A stretch of 64,000 nt of DNA from DSXF01 sp964387495 (GCA_964387495.1 CAYLXB010000003.1:1-64000), one strand, 5' to 3'. Shown: positions 6,027 to 14,178, numbered from the stretch's first letter. The notes: generated by a model not told the origin, from the letters alone. Program-made: numbers and translations.

Positions 6027-8771
6027 ATGCGGCTCATTACGACGAAGTTCTTCGTATCGCCCCTGCCCGAGGACTATATCCTGCGCCCGGCGTTGATGGC
6101 GAAATTGCGCCAAAGCCTCAAGTATAAGCTGACGGTCCTGTCGGCGCCGGCCGGTTTTGGCAAAACGACCCTGGTAAGCGCCTGGATGCGGGAGATGGCA
6201 GATGCATTCAAGGCCCGGCCGGAGGGGGGACCTGCCGCCAGAATCCAGCCCTGCTGGATGTCCTTGAGCCTCGAAGATAACGATGCGGCGCGTTTCGTGG
6301 AAGCCCTGATCACTTCCCTGGAGGATACGGGGATGCTGCTCAGGGCGACGACTGCCTTCCTGCCGCTCAACAGGGAGACGGATCAACGCTCCCTGCGGAA
6401 TGCCCTCAGCAGCGATCTCTCGAGACTGCAAAACGAAACCGTATTGATATTCGATGACTATCACGCCATCGAGAACAAAGAGGTGCACGAACTCGTGCTG
6501 CACCTGGTCACCCACGGCCCGCCATGCCTGCATATCCTGCTCTCGACACGCTGCGGACCTCCTTTCGAGACGAGTAAACTGCGCGTCTCTGGCGAACTGT
6601 TCGAAATCGGCCCGGATGACCTGCGGTTCAGCCGCGAAGAGGTGTATGAATACCTGCACCAGGTGCAGGGCCTCCTGCTGAGCGAAAAGGAGGTCGCCAT
6701 CATCGCGCGCAAGACCGAGGGGTGGATTGCGGGGCTGAAGATGGCCGTGCTGTCCATGCAGAAAAGCGCTGACCCGGCGGCATTCGTCAACGCGCTGAAC
6801 GGCAGCCACCGGTATATCTTCGATTACCTGATGGAGCAGGTGCTGGCGCGGCAGAGCGCGGAGGTGAGGCAGTTCCTGGTGAGGACCTCCATCGTCGAGG
6901 CCTTTACCCCGGCCCTGTGCGAGGCGCTGACCGGGGAGGGGCAGCCCGGCGCGGGCAGCGCGCAGGAAACACTGGCCTACCTGGAACGGGCCAACCTTTT
7001 CCTGGTGCCGCTGGATGATGAGCGGGTGTGGTTCCGCTACCATCACCTGTTTGCCGAACTGCTGCGGTCGGTGCTGCAGCAATCCCTGGCGGGGCAGGCC
7101 CCGGAATTGCACCGCCGGGCCAGCGACTGGTACGAAAGAAACAACATGATCCCGGATGCGGTGACGCATGCCCTGGCGGCAGGGGATGTGGAGCGGGCGG
7201 CGCACATGATCGCGGCCAATGTGCTCCTGCTGGTCGAGCAGACCGAGCTCAAGACTGTCCTGTATCACCTGGATGCCCTGTTCGCGGGCAAAAAAGCGGT
7301 GGAGAACCCCTGGTTGAACGCGGCTCATGCCTGGGTGCTGGCGTTCTCCGGCGAAGTGGGGCGGGCGGGGCACATCCTGCGGGAGATCGAGAAGGCCCTG
7401 CCGGCGGGAAGGGACGCAGGGGAGAGGAATGAGCTGGAGGGGAACCTGCGGGCGATCCAGGCCTACATCCAGTTTATCGGCGGGCATCACCGCAAGGCTG
7501 CCGAACTGGCCCGGAAGGCGGCGGAGCACCTGTCCACGGCCGAGGCGGCTGTCCAGGCGCTCAACCTGACCACGCTGACCAATGCACTCTCGGAACTGGA
7601 TGCATACGGGGATGCCATCCAGGCCGGGCAGCAGGCGGTGGAACTGGGCAACGCGGCCGGGCAGGCAGGCATCGTGATGCTGGCGAGCAGCGGCCTGGCT
7701 TATGCTTACCGCAACCGGGGGCAACTGCAGAAGTCGTTCGAGGTGTGTGAACTGGCACTGGAACAGGCGGAGGCATACCGCCGCAAACACGGGCATGACC
7801 TGCCGGCGGTGGCAAGCGTGTATGCCTGCCAGGCATACAACCTCTACCAGAAATACGAGTTGGAGCAGGCTTTCCAGCATGCAAAGCGGGGGCTGGCCAT
7901 CAGCGAGACCTGGGGGCAGGCGGATACGAAAATGCTGGCTTCGTGGATCATGGCCAGGGTCCTGGTCGTCCAGAACGAGCCGCAGGCGGCGCGGCGGGTG
8001 ATCGAGTCGGCCCGGCAGACGGCCGGACGGACCTCGGAATGGTTCGTCAAATTATCCAAGCTGCGGGAGGGGGCAGACTGCCTGAATCGCGGCGACCTGG
8101 AAAGCGCCGGGAAACTGGCCCGGGAACTGGTGGATTTCGAGGCGCCGTTCGACCTGGAACTTTCCATCTTCTACCCCCTGTGTGTGGGCGTATTGATCGC
8201 AGAGCAGAAATATGAAAAAGCGCTGCAGATCGTCGATCTCCTGCTGGCCAACCTGGCAAATGCGGGCGGTGGATATAAGGCACAGCTGCTGGTGCTGAAA
8301 GCGTGGGCGTGCCACGAGAAGGGGGAGGAGAAGGAATCTGTCTCTGTCCTGGAAACCGCACTGCAACTGTCTGAACCCGAACTCCAGGTGGCGCCGTTCA
8401 TCGAATACTTCCGGGGTATCGAAGAAGGATTGCGAAGCATGGCCGCCAAAGGAAAGTACAGGGGCATGCTGGAGCGCATTTTTGCCGTCCGGGAGGGACT
8501 GGCGGTGCAGGCAGGAGCGCCGGGACAGGAGAGGAGGAAGGCCGGCGCGTTCCGGCTGGAGGCGGAAATGCCGGTCGAACCGCTGACCGAACGCGAACTG
8601 GAGATCCTGCGCTTCCTGAACAGCCATATGCCGACGCCCGAGATTGCCGAGGCGCTGGCGGTGTCGGTCAACACGGTGCGGACGCACATCAAGAGCATCT
8701 ATTCCAAGCTGGGCGCCCACAGCCGGAGCGAGGCGATCGGGCTGGCGAAGCGCTTGAAGATCCTGGGGTGA
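6027..8771 (+). CDS. LuxR/MalT-type STAND ATPase transcriptional regulator
   Basis: A 914-residue one-protein regulator. Walker A is PAGFGKTT at residues 41-48 and Walker B is VLIFDDYH near 139-146, the arrangement of MalT-like STAND NTPases. The middle 450 residues are helical TPR-like repeats that in this family bind an inducer and control oligomerisation. The last 65 residues, from PLTERELEIL near residue 851, are a LuxR helix-turn-helix with VNTVRTHIKSIYSKLG. The inducer is unknown. It is divergent from the solute-binding gene and lies 37 bases before the AMP nucleosidase gene, so either could be a target, as could distant genes. Translation probably begins without a leader. Confidence 0.9.
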   Translation: MRLITTKFFVSPLPEDYILRPALMAKLRQSLKYKLTVLSAPAGFGKTTLVSAWMREMADAFKARPEGGPAARIQPCWMSLSLEDNDAARFVEALITSLEDTGMLLRATTAFLPLNRETDQRSLRNALSSDLSRLQNETVLIFDDYHAIENKEVHELVLHLVTHGPPCLHILLSTRCGPPFETSKLRVSGELFEIGPDDLRFSREEVYEYLHQVQGLLLSEKEVAIIARKTEGWIAGLKMAVLSMQKSADPAAFVNALNGSHRYIFDYLMEQVLARQSAEVRQFLVRTSIVEAFTPALCEALTGEGQPGAGSAQETLAYLERANLFLVPLDDERVWFRYHHLFAELLRSVLQQSLAGQAPELHRRASDWYERNNMIPDAVTHALAAGDVERAAHMIAANVLLLVEQTELKTVLYHLDALFAGKKAVENPWLNAAHAWVLAFSGEVGRAGHILREIEKALPAGRDAGERNELEGNLRAIQAYIQFIGGHHRKAAELARKAAEHLSTAEAAVQALNLTTLTNALSELDAYGDAIQAGQQAVELGNAAGQAGIVMLASSGLAYAYRNRGQLQKSFEVCELALEQAEAYRRKHGHDLPAVASVYACQAYNLYQKYELEQAFQHAKRGLAISETWGQADTKMLASWIMARVLVVQNEPQAARRVIESARQTAGRTSEWFVKLSKLREGADCLNRGDLESAGKLARELVDFEAPFDLELSIFYPLCVGVLIAEQKYEKALQIVDLLLANLANAGGGYKAQLLVLKAWACHEKGEEKESVSVLETALQLSEPELQVAPFIEYFRGIEEGLRSMAAKGKYRGMLERIFAVREGLAVQAGAPGQERRKAGAFRLEAEMPVEPLTERELEILRFLNSHMPTPEIAEALAVSVNTVRTHIKSIYSKLGAHSRSEAIGLAKRLKILG

Positions 8772-8808
8772 GGTTTCTCCGGGAGACCATGATTTTCCGG
8801 GAGGCAGG

Positions 8809-9579
8809 ATGAAGTCAAAAGAAGAGATCGTGGCCAATTGGCTGCCGCGTTATACGGACACTCCGCTCGAGGCGTTCGGGAAGTATATCCTGCTGGTCAA
8901 CTTCGAGGATTACCTGCATGCGTTCGCCGGGCAGCACGAAGTCCCCATCCGCGGGCAGGACAAGCCGATGCCGAATGCGACGGCGGAGGGGATCACGCTG
9001 ATCAATTTTGGCATGGGCAGCGCCAACGCCGCCACCGTGATGGACCTTTTGAGCGCCATCCAGCCCAAGGCGTGCCTCTTCCTGGGGAAATGCGGCGGGC
9101 TCAAGAGGAAGCTCAAGCTCGGTGACCTGATCCTGCCCATTGCTGCCATCCGCGGCGAGGGGACTTCCAACGATTATTTCCCGCCCGAGGTGCCCGCCCT
9201 GCCGGCCTTCAACCTGCAAAAGGCGGTCTCGACCACCATCCGCAACCATTGCCTGGATTACTGGACCGGCACGGTCTACACCACCAACCGGCGCGTCTGG
9301 GAGCATGACGAGGCCTTCAAGGCCTACCTGCGGCGCATCCGGGCCATGGCGGTGGACATGGAAACGGCCACCCTTTTCAGCACGGGGTTCTATAACAAGA
9401 TCCCGGCCGGGGCCCTGCTGCTGGTCTCCGACCAGCCGATGATCCAAAGGGGGATCAAGACCGCCGAGAGCGACAGGAAGGTGACGCGTGAATTCCTGGA
9501 TATGCACCTGCGCATCGGGATCGATTCGCTCAAGGAGCTGATCAATAATGGGCTGACGGTAAAGCATTTGCGGTTTTAG
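8809..9579 (+). CDS. amn: AMP nucleosidase (short form)
   Basis: Hydrolyses AMP to adenine and ribose 5-phosphate and so helps set the adenylate pool. The 256-residue product has the nucleoside phosphorylase-like fold: INFGMGSANAAT and FLGKCGGLK around the phosphate site, RGEGTSNDYFPPEVPALP, the VDMETAT element that binds ribose, and VSDQPM near the end. It ends in the family-typical INNGLTVKHLRF. It lacks the N-terminal regulatory domain of the 480-residue E. coli Amn and matches the short bacterial form. A GGGAGG ribosome site precedes the ATG. It follows the LuxR-type regulator by 37 bases on the same strand, so co-transcription is likely. Confidence 0.9.
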   Translation: MKSKEEIVANWLPRYTDTPLEAFGKYILLVNFEDYLHAFAGQHEVPIRGQDKPMPNATAEGITLINFGMGSANAATVMDLLSAIQPKACLFLGKCGGLKRKLKLGDLILPIAAIRGEGTSNDYFPPEVPALPAFNLQKAVSTTIRNHCLDYWTGTVYTTNRRVWEHDEAFKAYLRRIRAMAVDMETATLFSTGFYNKIPAGALLLVSDQPMIQRGIKTAESDRKVTREFLDMHLRIGIDSLKELINNGLTVKHLRF

Positions 9580-9647
9580 GTGAGGAGGGCCATCCTGGCA
9601 TGGCTTCCGGGGCCGCGAATCGATTTTTTATCCAGCCGTGGATTTGT

Positions 9648-9662
9648 TATAATTGAATCACC
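9648..9662 (+). promoter_or_regulatory. -10 box TATAAT nine bases before an MNT gene
   Basis: TATAAT at 9648-9653 lies nine bases before ATG 9663, giving a predicted leader of about three nucleotides. No Shine-Dalgarno sequence is present. Confidence 0.5.
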
Positions 9663-10052
9663 ATGACGACAGTATCCATGCTCCCTGATTTTGCCCTGCA
9701 GCGGCCAGAGACCACGCCGGTGGGGTTGAAAGTGCCGGTGGGCAAATCGCTGGGGCCGGCGGTAGCGAAGATTGCAGCGGCTTTGAAGCCCGAGAAGATC
9801 ATCCTGTTCGGTTCGTTTGCGTATGGCAATCCCACGCCACACAGCGATGTCGATCTGCTGGTCATCATGAAGACGCGCGCTGCGCCCAAGGACCGCAGTT
9901 GGGCTGTTTCACGGCTGCTGCTGCCGCGGCCGTTCCCGGTGGATATCCTGGTCAAGACGCCCCGCGAGGTCGAGCAGGCGCTGAAGTCGGGGGATTTCTT
10001 TATCCGTGAGATCATGACGCGCGGCAAGGTGCTGTATGAGCGCAGTGTATGA
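9663..10052 (+). CDS. Orphan minimal nucleotidyltransferase-domain protein
   Basis: A 129-residue MNT-fold protein with the signature GSFAYGNPTPHSDVDLLV, that is GS followed by the paired Asp motif DVD. A later Asp in PVDILV probably completes the metal site. Such proteins normally pair with a HEPN partner as antitoxin and toxin. Here the stop codon is directly followed in the same frame by what looks like the last 27 codons of a HEPN protein, so the partner seems to have been lost by deletion. It differs clearly from the MNT protein at 1949, so it is a separate lineage and not a recent copy. Confidence 0.8.
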   Translation: MTTVSMLPDFALQRPETTPVGLKVPVGKSLGPAVAKIAAALKPEKIILFGSFAYGNPTPHSDVDLLVIMKTRAAPKDRSWAVSRLLLPRPFPVDILVKTPREVEQALKSGDFFIREIMTRGKVLYERSV

Positions 10053-10136
10053 CGGGCGACTCTGGAGGATGCAAAAGAAGCCCTGAAAATTGCCGGCTCA
10101 ATCCGGAAGTTTGCCAGGGCTTTCCTGGCGGGATGA
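10053..10136 (+). pseudogene. Possible C-terminal remnant of a HEPN-domain gene
   Basis: Right after the MNT stop codon, in the same frame, the sequence reads LEDAKEALKIAGSIRKF and continues to a stop at 10134. Charged helices of the form DAxEALxxAxxIxxF are the usual end of HEPN (COG2250-type) proteins. There is no start codon and the catalytic RX4-6H region is missing. The match is short, so this stays tentative. Confidence 0.4.
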
Positions 10137-10190
10137 GGCCGCGGGAAGGGGTTGTTATTTGAATTCGTGATCGGTCTGCTCTCACCGTAA

Positions 10191-10234
10191 ACAACCGGCC
10201 CCGGAGATCGCATCTCCGGGCCGGTTGTTTTTTG
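10191..10234 (+). terminator. Strong intrinsic terminator
   Basis: ACAACCGGCCCCGGAGAT (from 10191) pairs with ATCTCCGGGCCGGTTGT (10212-10228) with one bulged base, followed by a run of T. It closes the AMP nucleosidase/MNT region and insulates the HNH gene promoter. Confidence 0.8.
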
Positions 10235-10244
10235 TTTATTGGTG

Positions 10245-10256
10245 TAAAATCGTTTT
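10245..10256 (+). promoter_or_regulatory. -10 box TAAAAT six bases before the HNH gene (leaderless)
   Basis: TAAAAT at 10245-10250, six bases, ATG 10257. It starts only a few bases after the preceding terminator's T-run. Confidence 0.5.
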
Positions 10257-11165
10257 ATGGAGATCGACCTTCAGGTTCGGTTGGCGGCATTCAACTGGCT
10301 TTCGGAGCAGGTCAATTTACATGGGGATGTTTTACCAAGAAAATTGCTCGAGCAGGGGTTCGAATTTCAAGGCCAGCGAATTCCGCTTGTCGCTCCGCAG
10401 GGAATTTTCAAGCCCCAGATCCTGGATTTGCCCCTTTCCATCACAACTGCACCAAAAGGCCCTTATGATGATTACTTTGGGAAAGACGATTTCCTGATTT
10501 ACCGGTATCGCGGTGCTGACCCCAATCACCGTGACAATGCAGGGTTGCGGAAGGCTTTCGAGTTAAAACGGCCGCTTGTGTATCTCCACGGCATCGAACC
10601 CGGCAAATACCTGGCGACCTGGCCCGTTTACATTATCGGAGATGACCCGGGCAGCCTGACTTTCAAAGTCGCTGTGGATGATGTCCTGCCAGCCTTTGAA
10701 TATTCCGCGACAAGTATTGCGCATCAAATTGCAGAAGTGTCTGATGCACGGCATGCGTACTTGACTTCGACAGTCAAAGTCAGGTTGCAGCAACGGAGTT
10801 TTCGGGAGAAAGTTCTGGATGCTTACAAGTCACAATGTGCATTTTGCCGCTTGAGGCACCGGGAATTACTCGATGCCGCCCATATCATTCCTGACAATTT
10901 ACCAGAGGGGAAATCAACGATCGAGAATGGGCTGTCCCTTTGTAAATTGCACCATGCTGCCTACGATAGTTTTATGATCGGCGTGACCCCTGATTATGTC
11001 ATTCAGGTTCGTGAAGATATTTTGGAAGAGGAAGACGGCCCGGTTTTGCAGCATGGCCTAAAGGGTCTGCACAAAACCAAGCTGATTTTACCCAGTTTGA
11101 GAAATCACTGGCCGAGCAGGGATGCGCTGGAATGGCGGTACAGCCGGTTTACAAAGGCGGGATAA
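10257..11165 (+). CDS. HNH endonuclease (restriction-type, HNH_2 family)
   Basis: A 302-residue protein. The C-terminal third is an HNH nuclease: CAFC near residues 192-195, LLDAAHIIPDN with the catalytic His, ENGLSLCKLHHAAYD near 223-235. The Cys pairs indicate a zinc-stabilised His-Cys type HNH. The N-terminal 190 residues look like a DNA-recognition or modified-base-sensing domain; its composition and the GDDPGSLTFKV stretch resemble other predicted HNH restriction enzymes, but I cannot name the fold. No methyltransferase is adjacent, so if it is a restriction enzyme it would be of the modification-dependent kind. Function beyond nuclease is inferred. Confidence 0.75.
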   Translation: MEIDLQVRLAAFNWLSEQVNLHGDVLPRKLLEQGFEFQGQRIPLVAPQGIFKPQILDLPLSITTAPKGPYDDYFGKDDFLIYRYRGADPNHRDNAGLRKAFELKRPLVYLHGIEPGKYLATWPVYIIGDDPGSLTFKVAVDDVLPAFEYSATSIAHQIAEVSDARHAYLTSTVKVRLQQRSFREKVLDAYKSQCAFCRLRHRELLDAAHIIPDNLPEGKSTIENGLSLCKLHHAAYDSFMIGVTPDYVIQVREDILEEEDGPVLQHGLKGLHKTKLILPSLRNHWPSRDALEWRYSRFTKAG

Positions 11166-11251
11166 CCCAGTGCCGGGCTTGTATGCGAGGGGGCAATCGC
11201 AAAATGTTCAAGACGAACCAGTTATTCCTGGCGCTCACTGTGTGATGCCAT

Positions 11252-11707
11252 TCAGGGTTTCTGCACGCGGATCTCATTCCCGTTCACCAGCACGCTCAAT
11301 TCATCCCCATACTGGATGCCGGGGATGGGCATGGCGATGACTTCGAGCAGGGAGGGGTCCTGGAAGTGGCGCAGCTTGGTTTCGGGGTGGGGGTAGTAGA
11401 CCCAGCCGTCGTAGGCGGCCTGGCGGTGGAGCACCCGGCAGCGGGAGAAGGAGAAGTGTTCCGGGGGGTGCAGGTCGGTCCATTCGACGCTGAGGAAGGT
11501 GAATTCCGGTTCGAGCAGGGTGAAGGTGAAGGGGTGGATGTCGATGTTGAGGGTGCCGTTGAAGTAAGCCTCCAGGTCCAGGCCGCGGGCTTTGAAGAGG
11601 GGGCGCTGGCGTTCCAGCGCGCCGTAGGGGTAGTCTTTGGAGGGGCCGGATGCGACCCGGTAGCCGCGCAGGAGGGTGCCGTGGAGGATGATCCAGTGAG
11701 GCTGCAT
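11252..11707 (-). CDS. Uncharacterised protein, possibly related to CTP-dependent riboflavin kinase (DUF120)
   Basis: A 151-residue soluble protein. It opens with LHGTLLRGYRVASG, then has FNGTLNIDIHPF and later LLEVIAMPIPG followed by YGDELSVLVNG. This order of a Gly-rich start, an NGTLN motif and a 'LEIIA ... L.dGD.v.v' ending recalls the DUF120 cradle-loop barrel of archaeal riboflavin kinases, where the GTLN element binds the substrate. The similarity is my own pattern reading and weak. A long reverse frame extends past the start, but the ATG at 11707 has a TATACT box seven bases before it on the minus strand, so it is probably a near-leaderless gene. It is convergent with the HNH gene. 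Confidence 0.6.
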   Translation of the reverse strand: MQPHWIILHGTLLRGYRVASGPSKDYPYGALERQRPLFKARGLDLEAYFNGTLNIDIHPFTFTLLEPEFTFLSVEWTDLHPPEHFSFSRCRVLHRQAAYDGWVYYPHPETKLRHFQDPSLLEVIAMPIPGIQYGDELSVLVNGNEIRVQKP

Positions 11708-11714
11708 GCCTGGG

Positions 11715-11720
11715 AGTATA
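11715..11720 (-). promoter_or_regulatory. -10 box TATACT seven bases before start at 11707
   Basis: On the minus strand TATACT is followed by seven bases and ATG, another almost leaderless arrangement. Confidence 0.45.
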
Positions 11721-11803
11721 ACGCGTTTGCCGGGGGGCGGTGGCAGGCGGGGGAGGCAGACCCGTTTTTGCACGCGGGTGCAACAAATGAATGAGAAAAT
11801 CAT

Positions 11804-11809
11804 TATAAT
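11804..11809 (+). promoter_or_regulatory. -10 box upstream of the GGDEF gene
   Basis: TATAAT at 11804-11809 predicts a transcript start near 11816, about 30 bases before the ATG at 11846. The start codon lacks a clear ribosome site. Confidence 0.4.
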
Positions 11810-11845
11810 GAAATTAACAGAGAGCCTTTTCTTTTTGATGGCCGG

Positions 11846-13258
11846 ATGGAGGAGCCATGTACCCTGTTCGAGCATGCCCCCATTTCCCTGTGGGAGGAGG
11901 ATTACAGCGGCATCAAGCGCCTGCTGGATGGATTGAGGCGGGAGGGAGTGCAGTCGCTGGAAGCGTACCTGGAGGCGCACCCGGATTTCGTGGAGCGCTG
12001 CATGCACCAGATCAGGGTGCTGGATGTCAACCAGCAGACCCTGGCCATGTTCCGGGCCGGGTCGAAGGAGGAAATGCTGGCCAGCCTGAAGCGGGTCTTC
12101 CGGGATGGGATGCGGGCGCATTTCCGCAGCGAACTGCTGGCGCACTGGGCCGGGGAACTGGCCTGGTCGGGGGAGGGGGTCAACTACACCCTGGACGGGG
12201 AGGCGCTGGATATCCTGCTGCACTGGCGGATCCTGCCGGGGTACGAACAGACCTGGGAGCGGGTGCTGGTCACGATCGAGAACATCACCGCCCGCAAACG
12301 GGCCGAGAGGCGCCTGCAGGACCTGTTCTCGGCCGCGCCGATTTCCCTGTGGGAGGAGGATTACAGCGCGGTGCGGGAGTGCCTGGATGACCTGCGCCGG
12401 GAGGGGGTGACCAACCTGCAGGCTTACCTTGAGAAGCACCCCGAGGTGGTCAGCCGCTGCATGGGCCTGATCCGGGTGCTGGACGTCAACCGGAAGACCC
12501 TGGAGCTGTTCCGGGCCGAATCGAGGGAACACATGCTGGGGAACCTGGACAAGGTCCTGCGGGATGAGATGAAGGTGCATTTTGCCAGGGAACTGGTGGA
12601 CCTGTGGAACGGCAAACTGGCCTATGAGCGGGAGGGGATCAATTATGCACTGGACGGCGAGCCGCTCAACATCCACCTGGATTTCCGGGTGATGCCCGGC
12701 CACGAGCAGGATTTCGGCTGGGTGCTGGTGGCCATCCAGGACATCACGGCGCGCAAGAAGGCGGAGGATTACCTGCGTTACCTGGGCACGCACGACGTGA
12801 TGACCGGCATGTACAACCGGGCTTATTTCACCGAGATTTTGCAGCGGCTGGACAAGGAGCAGGTGCGGCCGGTGAGTCTGGTGGTGGCGGACCTGAACGG
12901 CCTGAAGCAGGTCAATGATCTGTACGGCCACCAGGCGGGGGACGATTACATCCGCCGGGCGGCGGAAGTGCTCAAGGCGGTCTGCGACGAGCACTGTGTG
13001 GCGGCGCGCATTGGCGGGGACGAGTTCGCGGTGTGCATGCCGGGGGCAGATGCGCAGGCGGCCGGCGAGGCGCTGGAACGCATCCGGCAGTTGATGGCGT
13101 TGAACAACAAGTACTACCGCGAGCCCGAGTTGAGCATTTCGCTGGGGGCGGCCACCAGCCAGCCGGACCTGCCGCTGGAAAAGGTGATCAACCTGGCGGA
13201 CGACGCCATGTACCGGGATAAGGGCGAACACTACCGGCGCCGCAGGGAAGACCGGTAG
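11846..13258 (+). CDS. Diguanylate cyclase with duplicated N-terminal sensor domain
   Basis: A 470-residue signalling protein. Two tandem copies of a PAS-like domain of about 150 residues come first (about 10-150 and 163-305). Each begins with PISLWEEDYS, has an LRREGV element, an IRVLDVN segment and ends with an ENITARK or QDITARK exit helix typical of PAS. A GGDEF domain follows; the signature GGDEF itself is intact at residues 390-394, so cyclic di-GMP synthesis from two GTP is expected. No RxxD inhibitory site or transmembrane segment is evident, so the enzyme is cytoplasmic and senses something internal. The two sensor copies remain similar at DNA level, which suggests a fairly recent internal duplication. 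Confidence 0.88.
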   Translation: MEEPCTLFEHAPISLWEEDYSGIKRLLDGLRREGVQSLEAYLEAHPDFVERCMHQIRVLDVNQQTLAMFRAGSKEEMLASLKRVFRDGMRAHFRSELLAHWAGELAWSGEGVNYTLDGEALDILLHWRILPGYEQTWERVLVTIENITARKRAERRLQDLFSAAPISLWEEDYSAVRECLDDLRREGVTNLQAYLEKHPEVVSRCMGLIRVLDVNRKTLELFRAESREHMLGNLDKVLRDEMKVHFARELVDLWNGKLAYEREGINYALDGEPLNIHLDFRVMPGHEQDFGWVLVAIQDITARKKAEDYLRYLGTHDVMTGMYNRAYFTEILQRLDKEQVRPVSLVVADLNGLKQVNDLYGHQAGDDYIRRAAEVLKAVCDEHCVAARIGGDEFAVCMPGADAQAAGEALERIRQLMALNNKYYREPELSISLGAATSQPDLPLEKVINLADDAMYRDKGEHYRRRREDR

Positions 13259-13299
13259 GTGGACCGGCTCCGCCTTTTGCGCGGCTGCCCGGTTTCATG

Positions 13300-13311
13300 T
13301 ACAATCAGCGC
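13300..13311 (+). promoter_or_regulatory. -10 box TACAAT six bases before the Crp/Fnr gene (leaderless)
   Basis: TACAAT at 13300-13305, six bases, ATG 13312. This argues against the in-frame ATG at 13297, which would lie within the promoter. Confidence 0.6.
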
Positions 13312-14013
13312 ATGGCTACCGACCTGCTCGAACTGCTGAGGCATTCGGCCCTGTTCCAGAACATCAACACGGCACTGCTTGAGAGCATCCTGGAGCGGGG
13401 CATCCGCCGCGCGGTGGAAGAAGGCGGCTACTTTTTCATGCAGGGGGACGAGGCCGGCCATGCTTACGTGCTGACCGGGGGGCGGGTCAAGATGCTGCAG
13501 GTGACCGCCAACGGGCAGCAGATCGCCCTGCGCCTCATGACGCCGGGCCAGACCTTTGGCGGGATTGCGATGCTCAACCCGGAAGGCGGCTACCCGGCCT
13601 CGGCCCTGGCCATGCAGGACAGCACGGCGCTGGCCTGGGATACGGAAACCCTGCGCGGGCTGGCCGGGCGGGATGCGACCCTCTCGCTCAACACCATGCA
13701 GTTGATGCACGGCTACATCCAGGAACTGCAGGAGCGCCAGAGCGCGCTGGTCAGCGAACGGGTGGAACAGCGGATTGCCCGCACACTCCTGAAACTGGCT
13801 GCCCAGTCGGGCCGCAGGGTGGAGGGCGGTGTGCTGATCGACCTCCCATTGACGCGCCAGGATGTGGCCGAAATGTCCGGCACCACGCTCTATACGGTCA
13901 GCCGGACGTTGAGCGAATGGGAGCGCCGGGGCCTGCTGAGCATTGGGCGGGAGCGGGTCGAGATCCTGGAGCCGCACGGGCTGGTCCGAATTGCCGACGA
14001 CCTGGAAAATTGA
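13312..14013 (+). CDS. Crp/Fnr-family transcriptional regulator
   Basis: A 233-residue dimeric DNA-binding regulator. Residues about 10-125 form the cyclic-nucleotide-type beta barrel (GGYFFMQGDEAGHAYVLTGGRVKM), followed by a long dimer helix and a winged helix with LTRQDVAEMSGTTLYTVSRTLSEWERRG as the recognition part. It has no N-terminal Fnr Cys cluster, so an iron-sulfur oxygen sensor is unlikely; the DNR/NnrR-type heme or NO sensors are closer in layout. It is followed by a terminator, an inverted repeat of Crp/Fnr type and then DUF1858 and hemerythrin genes, which suggests a role in NO or oxygen response. Ligand not determinable here. Confidence 0.88.
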   Translation: MATDLLELLRHSALFQNINTALLESILERGIRRAVEEGGYFFMQGDEAGHAYVLTGGRVKMLQVTANGQQIALRLMTPGQTFGGIAMLNPEGGYPASALAMQDSTALAWDTETLRGLAGRDATLSLNTMQLMHGYIQELQERQSALVSERVEQRIARTLLKLAAQSGRRVEGGVLIDLPLTRQDVAEMSGTTLYTVSRTLSEWERRGLLSIGRERVEILEPHGLVRIADDLEN

Positions 14014-14033
14014 GCGGGAACCCGGAAAGTGGA

Positions 14034-14070
14034 GCGGGCCGGCCTGGATAGGGGCCGGCCCGCTTTTTTT
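14034..14070 (+). terminator. Intrinsic terminator of the Crp/Fnr gene
   Basis: GCGGGCCGGCC (14034-14044) pairs perfectly with GGCCGGCCCGC (14053-14063) across an 8-nt loop and is followed by seven T. Confidence 0.9.
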
Positions 14071-14082
14071 GTCGAATTGATC

Positions 14083-14098
14083 TTTGCGCCAGCGCAAA
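14083..14098 (+). promoter_or_regulatory. Crp/Fnr-type operator centred at -41.5
   Basis: TTTGCGC (14083-14089), two bases, GCGCAAA (14092-14098): a perfect dyad of the size and spacing bound by Crp/Fnr dimers. Its centre (14090.5) lies 41.5 bases before the start site predicted from the -10 box at 14120-14125. That is exactly the class II activator position for this family. The regulator gene ends 70 bases upstream. Confidence 0.7.
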
Positions 14099-14119
14099 GA
14101 CAGGGCGGGGGATGGGGTG

Positions 14120-14125
14120 TATTCT
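14120..14125 (+). promoter_or_regulatory. -10 box of the DUF1858-hemerythrin operon
   Basis: TATTCT preceded by TG. No good -35 box is present, which fits an activator-dependent promoter. The predicted start is 14132 and the first ATG of the operon is at 14179. Confidence 0.55.
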
Positions 14126-14178
14126 ATGGGCATACAGGGTCCAGCCGATGCGGCAGACCGAGAGCCGGAGATTTTTCG

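Noticed and set aside
5958..7880. A 640-codon minus-strand frame
   Set aside because: Shadow of the LuxR/MalT regulator; His/Arg/Gln-rich with no domain.
14029..14178. Upstream extension of the DUF1858 frame
   Set aside because: It runs through the Crp/Fnr gene's terminator and the operator; a ribosome site and ATG at 14179 are better.
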